Source: Undaria pinnatifida (Eukaryota; Sar; Phaeophyceae; Laminariales; Alariaceae). From it: a DNA stretch of 64,000 nucleotides. Location: positions 1,027,075-1,091,074 of the forward strand of contig JABAKD010000005.1 of NCBI GenBank assembly GCA_012845835.1, in the 5' to 3' direction. Below are positions 8,911-20,900 of this stretch, piece after piece; the stretch's first letter is position 1; each line of letters opens with the position of its first letter. A program made the translations under genes and the position numbers. The notes beneath the pieces were generated by a model. The model saw only the letters and a list, made by a program, of their open reading frames with translations. It made no database searches and was not told where the DNA came from.

Positions 8911-11900
8911 GTGTAGACTATGTGTATGTGTATTTGTATGTGCGTGTGTATGTATGTGTATGTGTATTTGAATGAGGTTGTATGTGTATGTGTATGTGTA
9001 TTTGAATGTGTCTGTGTATATGTCTTTGTATGTGCGTGTGTATGTGTATGTATACGTGTATTTGTCTACTATGTGTGTCTACAACCTTTTAGCCAATGAC
9101 CCGAAATATATTGGACACCGCCAGATCCCGGCAGTTAGCATATAGAGTTACGTTGCGCTGCGGAATTGCCTTGACTGGACCCACCGCGTGGCAAGCCGCT
9201 GTCCTTCTACTCGCACCACAGGCGCAACCTCGATCGCAATGGTGATCGTTCGTACCATGGGGGGAAAATAAACACTGCTGCATTATTTCAACACTAGTAG
9301 TCTACTCGTATTCATAACAACTGCTGTGAACAAAATGGAAGCTGGAAGACAATACGCAGAGCAGAGACCCTGGAACACCAACCCGGTTTGGCCATCCTCA
9401 TACAGTGGTGATGCTCGTTTGTCTCGGGCGGTAAAAAACGAATACCCGCCACACATTTCTATGCTATTTAAAACGTCCATTCGTGCCGAAATAACTGCAA
9501 ACAAGAGCGTATTTCGGCATGCACCTAGCGCCTCCCCCTACCCCCAACGGAACTGTGTTTGCTTGCTATGAAGGGTGACCTGTCCTGCGCAATCACCGAC
9601 GCCGTCAGCGACTACGTCCGTCTCCGGGGACTAAACAACCTATGCCCGGACGTAAAAAAATGGAGCCCTCCCCCCGGACCGGCAGCCTACCTCGACGCGG
9701 GTCTCCCCAAAATAAGCGGGGATGCTTCTGTCCCTCGTGGGCTGCTTCTGGCCTCTTACCCCCCTGCAACCTCCAAAGGTAATCATGGCGGAGGATTCGG
9801 AAGCACGGCTGGGACGCGTCCCTCCGGCGCCGCTTCCAAGGACAACGATTGTGGGATAAGCGGAAGCGGAAACGAGATGCACTGCTCTGGAACCTCCGAG
9901 AACTATCCTTGCGGGGAAAATAGACGCGGCGGCGGCGGAGGAGGGGGCGGGACGCAAAAGGGGGTGGGAATGGGCCTCAAGCGTTCGAACAGTATTCCCT
10001 CTCCCACGTGGGAGATGAAGGGGCCGGAGGGGTTCAATAGCCAGGTTTTGTCGTTCGACGACGATGCTGCGGCGGAGATGGTGACGGTGTCGGCGGATGC
10101 TGGTACTCGTGAAGACGGGGGGAATCTGGGCAGCGGAAGCGGCTTGGTCAGCCTAGGTGGGTCTTCCCCCAAGAGGTGGTCGTAATGTTGCTGTGCTAAG
10201 GGTCATGCCTAACGAACGCCCCAAAAAAATCAGGAATTGTGGCAAAAAAAACGTGATATTATCACGAATAGTGACGTACGTTTTTGTCCAGAATCCTGAC
10301 TTTGAACAGTAGTGTCGAAAAAATCCATGAAAAGTCTATATTGTCAGGATTGCTGACAAAACGACCGTGGTTTTTTTGTTTGAAAACGGGACGTTTCCGA
10401 ACTTCAAAAATTGATAGAAATCGTGCTTTTTTGGCGTTCGTCAGGAACGACCCTAGCTTTTGGCAAACAGTTCATCGCCAAAAGACCACGATTGGAAAAT
10501 GTTTCATCGCGCAATAGCTCCTGTGCAGTACTCGAGGAGTCCCGAACAATTTGTTCGACAATCGTTGGACAAAAGCATAGTGGCTGAGGAGGAGTCACAA
10601 GCAAACATGGACTGCGGCAGCTGCTTGCTTGCTCTCGACCTCGGCGAGCCCTCTGAAGGGGTGTCGGCCGGTGTTGTGCAAGATTAGATTTACAAGAACG
10701 CGGAGTGTTTGATTGGTATCCGTCGGGAACCTATCCAAAGAAAGCATTAACAAAGTTTTCACTGCTGTAAAGGGAGTTGATGTCGGCCGACAAATTCAAT
10801 ACTACAGCAAAGGCAGTTGGAGTGTGCTGATATATCTGTTGGGAAATGTTTTTGGGCATCTCTCCTGCGATCCTAACACCGGCGCTTGCTGCTAACCGTT
10901 GGAAAAAACTAAAATGACCAGTCTCTACCGCAAATCAAAGACGAAGTAAGTGTCTTTGTGAACCGTCGGCAAAAATGGTTTAGTTATCTACGCTATGCAC
11001 CAAAGTCGACACCCTCTGGAAAATATTGTTTTTGTTAGCTACCCCTAAACGAACCTGGCTGGCGCCCGTCGATTTGAAGCCCTTAACGTACACCTTGGGG
11101 GGAGGTGCGCCGCTACGGTTTGCTGTAGGTGCACAAAAGAAGAAAAAAGCCAGTTAGGATGGCAGTGGGAACAGTCCGTCTCTCGTAGCAATATTAACCT
11201 AGTCTACAAAAAAAGGATTCATGATCGTACTAATATCAATAAGGTGTCACGTACTCTAGTGCCAAGAAACTGATAGTACTGTTCAGAAGATTGGCGTTTT
11301 CGTGCTCGGGTAGGATTTGTTTTCACTGTAAACAAAAAACCGGAAGAATTTCGCCATAACCCCCCCCCCACACACCTTCTCAGCCCATATCACCATTTTC
11401 CTGAGGCAGACGACGACAACAGACAAAATATTGGCAAGTGGTTGGGTACTGAAGTTTTGACGCCAAGCATATAACCAAGATAATTTCACCCACCTCCCCC
11501 CCGCCCCCACTTCCCCCCCCGCCCGTACTCCCCTCTTCCCTCCCCCCAGCACCAACATTCTCTTATTGTAGATAAAAACAACATACAGCAGTTTGACGCA
11601 CATGCTGCACGTAAGAAACATTTTATGCCAAACTTTACCAGAGCATTTTTGCCACAAGCCCCCCCCCCCTCGGCCTTCCGTCATCCCCGCCCCCCCACGT
11701 CCCTCCCCCCCCTTTGGACGTTTTGCTTTCTAAGACAACGTCAACAAACAACACTTTGGCACAAGTCGTGGGGAACTACTGGGATCCCAGTCTTCTCCGG
11801 AGCTGTGCGGAAGAAACGGACGTGATAGCCATACGGGGCAGGTGATCGGGGAGCTCCCCTCGGTAGGCGCGAAGGAGGTAAGGCTGAGAGTGATCCGAGG

Positions 11901-14900
11901 TATTCGTAGGGGTTATGACTTGGCTGATTATATCTTGCCAACTAGGTTTTTTTAGTTGGGTCGTCGAGTAAACCACATATAACGCTCAATTCCAAAACGA
12001 TGACGGGCGTAGCCATTGTCGAGAAACAAATATGTGGTCCGAAATGTGGAGTCCTACCTCTTCGGGCTGCGGGTGGGGTGAATGAACGTCGCGGCTAGCT
12101 TCTGGCTAGGTGGCAAGCATACCAACTACCTGCCTTACCGGACGTTGTTCTTGAACATCGCACGTCACGTCGAGTCGAAAAAAAAAAAAGTTGGACACAC
12201 AGCCGTCAACGGCAGGGGAATCTACCCTCAGTAGGTGCAAAAGAGGTAGTGCTGCTCTATCTCTGTCCGACCAAAATGTCCACCAAACCAATACCCTGAC
12301 AGTACCCCGAGGGTTTCAAACAGCGACTCAACTACTATAGCAAGAGTCGCTCGGGCGAGGGAAGTGCCGGAAGTGCACGTAGGCTTGCTGACGTGAAGAC
12401 ATTCACCTGGTAAGTCGTTAGGTTTGTCAGAATATCCCCGCTAAGCGCTGCAGCCCTTGCCAGCCACCTCCAGATGGTGTACGATAACATTTGCAGTCAC
12501 AAAGGCGTGGACTCTTCTGGAATCCACTTGGAGGCTGTGTTCTTCGGAGATAATGGCACCGGCTTTGGGTGGGTAGGAAGAGTGGGGATGAAAACACACA
12601 CAGTGCTTAGCATTGACACCGTCGACATCGCCATCTCCAGCCCAACACATCCCACCAAAAGTCGCCCAAAAAATAGGTTAGGGACATCTCTTCCTGTCCT
12701 TTTTTGCAATTTTCATTTCGGACCTTTTTTTTCCGTGTGGGTTGGTAGGCGTTAGGTCAAAAATGGTCGTCGGTTCCAGTACCACTTCGACGTATTGTTA
12801 CCCTACCCGTATGTTTTGTCTGAACCCAAGCGATTTTGGCGGTCGCAAAACACCGTGGACCAAAAAAACATGAGAATAGCGGTTTTGTCGACTGTCTATA
12901 ATAGGAACAAACAGCGTGCAAGAATACGTACACATATCACCGTGCCGCGCGCTCGTCTTCCACCTCTCGTCAAAATGCTACAGTTGCGGCACGTTTCAAA
13001 CCCCAGCAGCCACGGTTGCGTCATACAGCCAAGCCAAACCTGTAATCAAGCCATTTTCTTTCCACTTTTTTCGTCACCTCTTTTTCACCTCTTATTTTTT
13101 TCGATTGGAACTCCCGAAGGGGTTAGTTCGGTCGGTCTAGCCCCTTCACAACTGCTCCCGTGATTTAGAGGACAGACAACTTGAAGTTAGAGGCGGTTCC
13201 ATGATTCTCGTTGCAAAGAGCGCTAACCCCTTTACAACTGGAAACCCGTTTTTGGAGACAAAGTTACTTGGATTTAGTATGGAGAGGGTTCGGGGGCTCT
13301 AAAACCCCTTTACAACTGGAAACCCGTTTTTGGGGACAAAGTTACTTGGATTTAGTATAGAGAGCGGTTCGGGGGCTCTAAAACCCCTTTACAACTGGAA
13401 ACCCGTTCTTGGGGACAAAATTACTTGGATTTAGTATAGAGAGGGATTCGGGGGCTCTAAAGGGGTTAATCTCCTCCGACCCCCAAAACCCCGCAGCTTG
13501 TTGGTTCTCTGGGAGCTGCACATTCATATTTTTCGCTCCTTCCCGCGCAAAATGTTCGCCATTCTTCTACCCTCTTGGGACTATCTCCCGCTTCACCCTA
13601 CCTTCTCCACGTTCAACCTCACAGCGTATGGGCCTCTCTGTCTACCGCTACACACCTTCGCCGTTGTCTCACCCCTTCCCATAGTATCACGCCATATTTT
13701 TTCTCGATTTAGGAAAGAAAGCCCTCCCCTTTTGTCTCCCCCTTTCTACACGAGCGGTTGCAACCTTCTGCGCTCTCTGAGGCTAGAGGAAACGACTTCT
13801 CTTCACCGCCCGTTGTAACCACGGTGGACAAAAAACACGTAAAACATCGCTCTACCCATGCCTTCAGAGATAAACTACTTGGAATTAGAGTAATATCGTT
13901 GCCTTTTTGAAGCGGTGAAAGGGTTACCCCGGCGTCTTGGGGACTAAACTACTTGAAATTGGAGTAGGATCAGTCTTTGGCAGCAGCGACAGGGCTACGA
14001 CCACAACCTTGTATTCGGGGGTATGTTACTTGAAATTAGAGCTGAAATTAGAACGCCTGCTACGATCGAGGCAGTGTTTTTTTTGTGGAAAAAATATTTC
14101 CTGAACTTCGGGAGTCCTTAACCCAATTTATGATTTATACGTACCTAGGCCATGGGATGCGTGTTGCACTTTCAGTTCAACTCAAGGTCCGGTTGTGGGT
14201 GGGGTATAGCGTAGTTTATCAAGTAACCGCCGCCCCGACAAGGGAAAGGGTGTACCTCCGCAGTAAGCCACAGTACATCAAGGCTACGGTGTTGTCGGTG
14301 TTACGTCATACCCGCATGTTGTTCACTGGCAGGTTGACGCTGCATTAAAAGTGGCATTAAAAGTAGCATTAAAAATAACAATAAAATCAGCATTAAAAGC
14401 AACATTTATTGCGACACTAGAAGTAACAGTACTCGTACGAGTGACTTTGTTCCTCAACGACGAAAATGCTTTATTCAGGCGGTCGGCTTGGCGAATCGCA
14501 GCTTGCCAGTCTCATTGGGGATATAATGTCGCAACGTTCAAACCAACAGCGACCCCTTTAGAGCCCCCAAATCCCTCCCTATACTAAATTCAAATAAAAT
14601 TGTCCCCAAAAAGGGGTTCCAGTTGTGAAGGCGTTAATGCCGCAAGAAAATACGGGGGTCATTCGCGCGCGAGTGCGCCCCGAGCCTCCGCAGAAACGGC
14701 CTCTAAACAACGTAACCCCACCCCCCCCCACCGTCTTTCGCGAGGTTTCCTCATGCTTGGAGGTCTCCTCAATTTGGGAGAGCTTGGAGGTTTCCTCAAT
14801 TTGGGAGAGCTTGGAGGTTTCCTCTGCCGAAAACTGATTCGGAGAAGAACAAAACTGTTGCCTACCGGATGAAAATTCCCATGTACTAGGGCTAGAACAC

Positions 14901-17900
14901 GACGAAAAAATCATGCAAACAAAAAAAAATGGCACTTTTTTTCCCACGACTTCGGGGTTAAGAAGTCCCGTCGTTCAGAAAATATTTTCACCAAAAAAAG
15001 GTACACCTCTATCGCAGCACCCGTGGAAAAAAAACTACCGCCTACCGCCTACCGCCTACCGCCTGCCGTAGCTTTGGCTCGTACCACGTGTTCTCGGACA
15101 TAAGCTGCTTGCAAATAGATTAAGAGTGATTATCGCAATATGTAGTCGGAGTATTCAGCCGCGGCAACGACAGCGCTCTACCTACGTTGCCGGAGAGAAA
15201 CTACGCCAAAATAGATCAAGATTTTGTTTTTGCAGTATAAACAGTCGGGTTGTTGGCCCGCAGCAACGACAGCGCTCTGTCCACATTGCCGGAGGTAGGC
15301 CTCCTAAAACTCATTGGACGGATGCTTAAAAAAACACATGTATTCGGGTTATTCAACCACGGCAGCGACAGCGCTTGACCCACATTGCTGGAGTAAAATC
15401 ACTTGGACATTGGCGAAATTCTACTTTCTGCAGTAGTAGTCGAATCCTTCAACTTTGGCAACGGCTGCGCACTATGTACCCACATGTTCGCGGATGAACT
15501 ACTTGAGCTTTCACCAGGAATGTGTTTTTTTTTGCGGCGCGAGGTCAAATGTTTAACCCCACTCTCTTCCCCCCCCCAAAAAAAAAAAAAAAAAACGCAT
15601 CTTCTTCGCCTTCAGAGAGACCACCTCAACCAATTTTTAACCTTCCTTACAGAATCTCTATTAGCAGGCGTTTTTGCTACCTACAAGGCTACCTTCCCCA
15701 CTGGCCACCTACTTCCCGAGTTAAAACGTCCCAGCTTTTTCTCTCTCTGACGCTACCTCCATCTTTATACCCCACCCCATTCACTAGACTTCCCATATCT
15801 TTTCGTTCACCGACAGGCTACCCTCGCTTTGCTAGTCTACCCTTCCCACACGAAACATCCCAAGTTTAGTGTCTGCCGAAGACTAATTCCATAATTCCTT
15901 CCCAACTTCCGTGCTCTCTGAGACTTTAGAGCGACTAGCTTCTCGCCACCGCGGGCGTACATAGGGTCTAGATAATCTCTATGATTTAGACGATCTATGT
16001 GATCTGTCTGATCTAGACCTTCATCTGCCCGATGTGTCGCAAATATCTTCCTTCTCCCTACTGGTGCCCTTCTCCTTTGCCCCACCCCTTCCCACGATAA
16101 ACGTCGCAGCTTTTGCGCTCCCTGAGACTAGAGCGAGCAGCATCTCGCCACCGCCACCGCAACAACAGCGCTGGCTCCAGCAGGCGCGCGGGGGGATCCT
16201 CCATACAAAGCATCGGAAGCGACGGCCGCCCGTTCTCCCCCCCTGACGAATGGGATGACACCGGAATATTTTCGGCATCTTTAAGGCCAAAAACCGTCCC
16301 TTCCAGAGCAATTTCTCCGAAAAAGGTTATTGCCGGGCCACCAGCCGGCCGGCAGCGGCTGCGACAGCGGCAGCAACAACAACAGCAGCACGCGTTTGTG
16401 GCACCTGCGATCTCTGGATCTTCATCTTCCTTCCCCGTCGGGCAGGCGACGTTGATTGCCCGCCCTGTCACGTCCGCCGGTGGAGATGACACGGGGTCAA
16501 GTAACGCGGCGGGTCAGGATAAAGGGTGCGCTAGTACGGACGGGTTTGATCTGTGGAACAAGAGGAGGCGCAAGGTAAGTGGGGGGAGGGGGGGGAAGCG
16601 GCCATTCCGAGGGAGGGCCTCTTCCATTTGACCAAGACTACGGTTTGGGATGAGTGCTACTATAAATAATAGCGCTATAGTCTAGAGGTATGCCTTTTTT
16701 TGGCTAGTGGCTATGATTCCGTTTTGTGAATGACGGGCCTTTGCCTTTTTTTTGGCTAGTGGCTATGATTCCGTTTTGTGAATGACGGGCCTTTGCCTTT
16801 TTTTTGGCTAGTGGCTATGATTCCGTTTTGTGAATGACGGGCCTTTGCCTTTTTTTTTTTTTTTTGCCTCCTTGACCCAAAATCGTCGGAACGTTTCGTT
16901 GAATACCTGTTAATAGGTTAGTAGTGTAGGCCATGGACCTTTTTCACCGACTGGCGCTTTTATTTCCCGAAAAAAATGTTTTTTTTCCCTTCTCAGAGGT
17001 GTATTATAGTATGATACCGTAGCATTGTAGTGTTAGTATAGTATTATAGGGTATTGTAGGGTATTGTAGGGTATTTTAGGGTATTGTAGGGTATTGTAGA
17101 GTATTAAAGGGTATTAAAGGGTATTGTAGGGTATTATAGGGTATTATAGGGTATTATAGGGTATTGTAGGGTATTATAGGGTATTGTAGGGTATTATGGG
17201 GTATTATAGGGTATGATGGTATTATCATAGTATTATTATATAGTATTATAATATGTTGTAGGGTATTATAGCATTATAGTATTATAGTATTATAGTATTA
17301 TAGTATTATAGTATTAGTATAGTATCTTTAGTATAGAGATCCTCAGGCGAGGAGGAGTAATACGAAAAAAAAAATGGTTGATTCACCTCTATCGCAGCCT
17401 GCGGCAATTTCAACCATTGTACCGTACCGTACCAGTTAATTTGAAATGTTTTATTTGGCGGGGGGGGGGGGGGGGGGACGTACTCAGTTGTTGCGTTTCT
17501 TAGCCATTTGACCATACCATACCATACCATCGACCACGCACCCCTTTCACACCCTTTTATAACCTTTCACACCCTCTCACACCCTTTCACACCCTTTCAC
17601 ACCGTTTCACACCCATTCACACTCTTTCACACCCTTTCACACCCTTTCACAACCTTTCACACCTTGGATCTCTCGTACGCTAGTGGGGGCCCTGTGTTGG
17701 AGCCTGTTATTCCCGCCGCCCAGAGTCTCTAACGCGCACGTCCATGTTATCGAGGACCAGGGCAATTTTTCTTCTTTTGATTAACGGCATGTACCGATAT
17801 CGAATTATTTCATGTACGCTCTCGCGTTTGACTCTGTTACAGGGCCATTGGCGCTATTGAGGAGTGGGATAAACTCGGTACCGAAAAATAGTGTGCAACC

Positions 17901-20900
17901 ATTGCTAAACATGGTCGTAGTCTGTAAGTCGGGTTTTCACCGACCAGGCAGGGGGGGGGGGAGAGGGTGAAATCATCGTGCCATGCATAGCGGTAACCCC
18001 ATCGACCGTAGACCCTCGCATTCGTATACTGTCGGGACGGAGCACGCCGGTTTTCGGCGACCGGACATGCGTTGCTGCGGGGGAAGCGGTCATCGATCAT
18101 TCACGGGATTTACAACAAAAAATACGAAAATGCCTCAGCTGTGATATCGAAACTTCTATCTAAACTCATCACGTTCGCAAGCTGCGTGTGAAACTTCGAT
18201 CGCGCGTGTTGCAGGGTACACAGCGTATATGTAATCATGAAGAAAGTAGGTTGGTGGACCCCCCTCAGTGCTTGCAATAGCAAATTCGTGGGGCTAGCCT
18301 TCGCCCTCGCCGGCAAGGTTAGCGTGGCGACCTCGGCACATGCTACTAATACTACGTACGAGGGTAGATTTGCACCTTTTTCTTTCTGGAGTTCCTGAGT
18401 TGAGGAGGCCTATACCTTCTGAGTGAGGCACAAGCTGATTTTGGGAAAACTGGAGGTTCAATCCGACGAAACACACCCCCGGCCCAGGTATCAGAACTTT
18501 TTTTGTTTTTTCGCAAAAAAACAAGAATCGCATTTTACTATTAGTAATAGTAACAATTTGGGGTTAATGAAAATCGTCATAAAAAAAAATATATATATGG
18601 CCGAAAAGTGGTATACCTTAGTACCTCTGAAGGTGGCGTTCAACGCGTCCCTTGCCGATTTGTCCACTTCAGAGGCGGAACCGGAGATGGTGCCGTTGAG
18701 TTCCAATACTACACTAAAGTACTGTTGTTATCACTCTATTGCCGCTACTTTTGTTCCTAACATCGCTGGATATGACCTTCCCACCTATAACATACTATAT
18801 GCAGGCATAGAAAACGAAAGTTGGTGGCAGTTCACAAAAAAAATACGATCCTCGTGTATGCGTTTTGCCAAAATGCCCGGTGTGGAGGAGGGACGGGAGA
18901 TGATGCCGTGGAGTCCCTAGACATTACTGTACGTAGGTGGAGTTGGTTACTGGGTTAACCCCTTTAGAGCCCCCAAATCTCTCACTATACTAACTTTACT
19001 GGGTTAACCCCTTCAGAGCCCCCAAAATCCCCCACTATACTAACTTTACTGGGTTAACCCCTTCAGAGCCCCCAACTCCCTCACTATACTAACTTCAAGT
19101 AAATTTGTCCCCCAAAAGGGTTTCCAGTTGTAAAGGCGTTAAGGGTTCAACCTGCTACGAGAATGTTGATACTATTGGTAGGCTAAAACATTACACCTGC
19201 GGGGAGGTCACAAAAGTTACTCTCGTGTGTTTCGTTAAATTGCCCAGTTTGGTGGAGGGACTGGGGACGATGCCGTGGAGTTCCCAGACATCAGGGAGGC
19301 GGTGCAACTGCTATAACAATACAACTATCACTGCTCTTAGAAATAGAATGTTGATGCTATCTTTAGTTCGAAACGTGATCGCCGGAGGATCGTAACGAAA
19401 CTGACCCTCGTGGATACTATTGAAGTGCCCAGTTTGCTGGAGGAACTGGGGACGATGCCGTGGAGTTCCCAGACATTGGGGGGACGGTACAAGTACTAGT
19501 ATACTACTATTACCTTTAATTATACTACTAACAGCTTACCATAAGCCCTTCTATTCATATCACTTTGGCATTGAAAATGAAAGGTGGTGGCATGTCAAGA
19601 AAGAATTTTCCCCTCGTACATTAGGCTGTTTAAATACAAATACCCAATTTGAGGAGGACGGGAGGTGATGCCGTGGAGCTCCTAGACATTTTGGAGGCGG
19701 CGTTGGTTGCTATTGTGAATGCTGCCATTGTTACTACTACGACCACTAGTACTACTACCGCTGCTACTACTATTAGTACTACGACTATTGTCACTGCTAC
19801 CACTACTGCAGCTAAGTTAGTATACGATATGTTCCGACACCGAAATAAAAATCTCCGCCGGGCATAAGCATGAAAGCCAGCGGCAGCTCATAAAAACCTG
19901 TCCCATGTGCAATTTGTTGAATTGCCCAGTTTGGAGGAGGAACTGGGGACGACGCCGTGGAGTTCCTAGACATCAGGGAGGCGGCGTTGGTAAGCGTCGC
20001 CGAGGCATTCGCAAGGAGAGCTTTGCCATGGCAGGCGCAGCTGTGTCCGAGAGCGCTTCAGGACATGGAGATAGCCCGAGTCAGGGTAAGGATTGTGCTT
20101 TACCTCGCTTGTGATATAATTTCCTTTTCTTCGGCGTGAAAACTACGAAATCTGCGTGACGTCGTCACGCCAACCGCTGACGTAAGGTCAGCTATCCCCA
20201 GAGGTTTATCGCCTGCGATAAGAGCACCAGACACCTGGAAAGATAGAGGTACGTACCACTTTCTGGCTAAAGCGTTTTTTCCGAGAGACGGGGGTACTTG
20301 ACCTACTAAGACTATCTTAAAATGCAATATTCGTTTTTCTTGTTTAGCAAAACTTTTGTTTTTGGTATACCTAGGCCATGGGGCTGTTCTTCCGGGTTGC
20401 ATTTTCAGTTCACTCATAATAAGCTTTCGCCTCAGACGGCATAATGATGTAGAGAGATACTCACGTGAGGAGCCTATCTGAACAAAATGATGATGTCGCC
20501 TCTACCTACCATTAGATGCACGTGTCACCAACATCTTTTGGCTCCAGCAGGGGGTTTTGCGACCTCCAACCTCTGTTATTAATAGGTTGAAATAAAAGTA
20601 GATAAAGTATTGAGACCGGCGAATTCATAATAATATCCCAAGGCCAACCGACCCACGATAGGAAATCGGTCCGAAAACAAAAACAAAATGGTAGGAAAAC
20701 TTATTTACGAACGTTTGTCTTCGCTGTTTTTTCCCCGAGTTGGGTAGGCCTCGGACTGTGACGTTCGTCGGTTTCAATATTTTAGATCAAGGCTGATGTA
20801 CGGGGGTACCCCCCATTTTTCACTACCCGGCCTGAGGCACTTTTCACTACGAGGGACTCTGTAGCTCACCTGACAAAAACAAGTTAGGCGATACGTTTCG

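Larger units (their letters stand above)
13497..15960 (+). pseudogene. Decayed copies of exon 4 (array A)
   Basis: Exon 4 begins LLRSLRLERAASRHR. The copy at 13765 reads LLRSLRLEETTSLHRPL and then stops, and its acceptor has changed from GCAG to GCAAC. The copy at 15905 reads SLRL and then TAG. The copies at 13497 and 15735 keep a cag acceptor but only weakly similar codons. Each is followed by the same cttctcgccaccg-like stretch. The copies lie upstream of the intact exon. Confidence 0.6.
12573..16109. other. Intron 3, built largely of repeats and decayed exon copies
   Basis: About 3.5 kb containing the tandem TTAA element (13224-13469), four decayed copies of exon 4 (starts near 13497, 13765, 15735 and 15905), a second tandem array of intron units (13850-15520), a minisatellite of gtagcattaaaa units (14340-14405), a further TTAA element (14553-14637) and two copies of the high-copy element (about 14073-14190 reverse, 14885-15035 forward). 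Confidence 0.5.

Noticed and set aside
9903-10172. Minus-strand Pro-rich frame opposite exon 2
   Set aside because: It is the reverse of the Gly-rich coding sequence and has no independent support.
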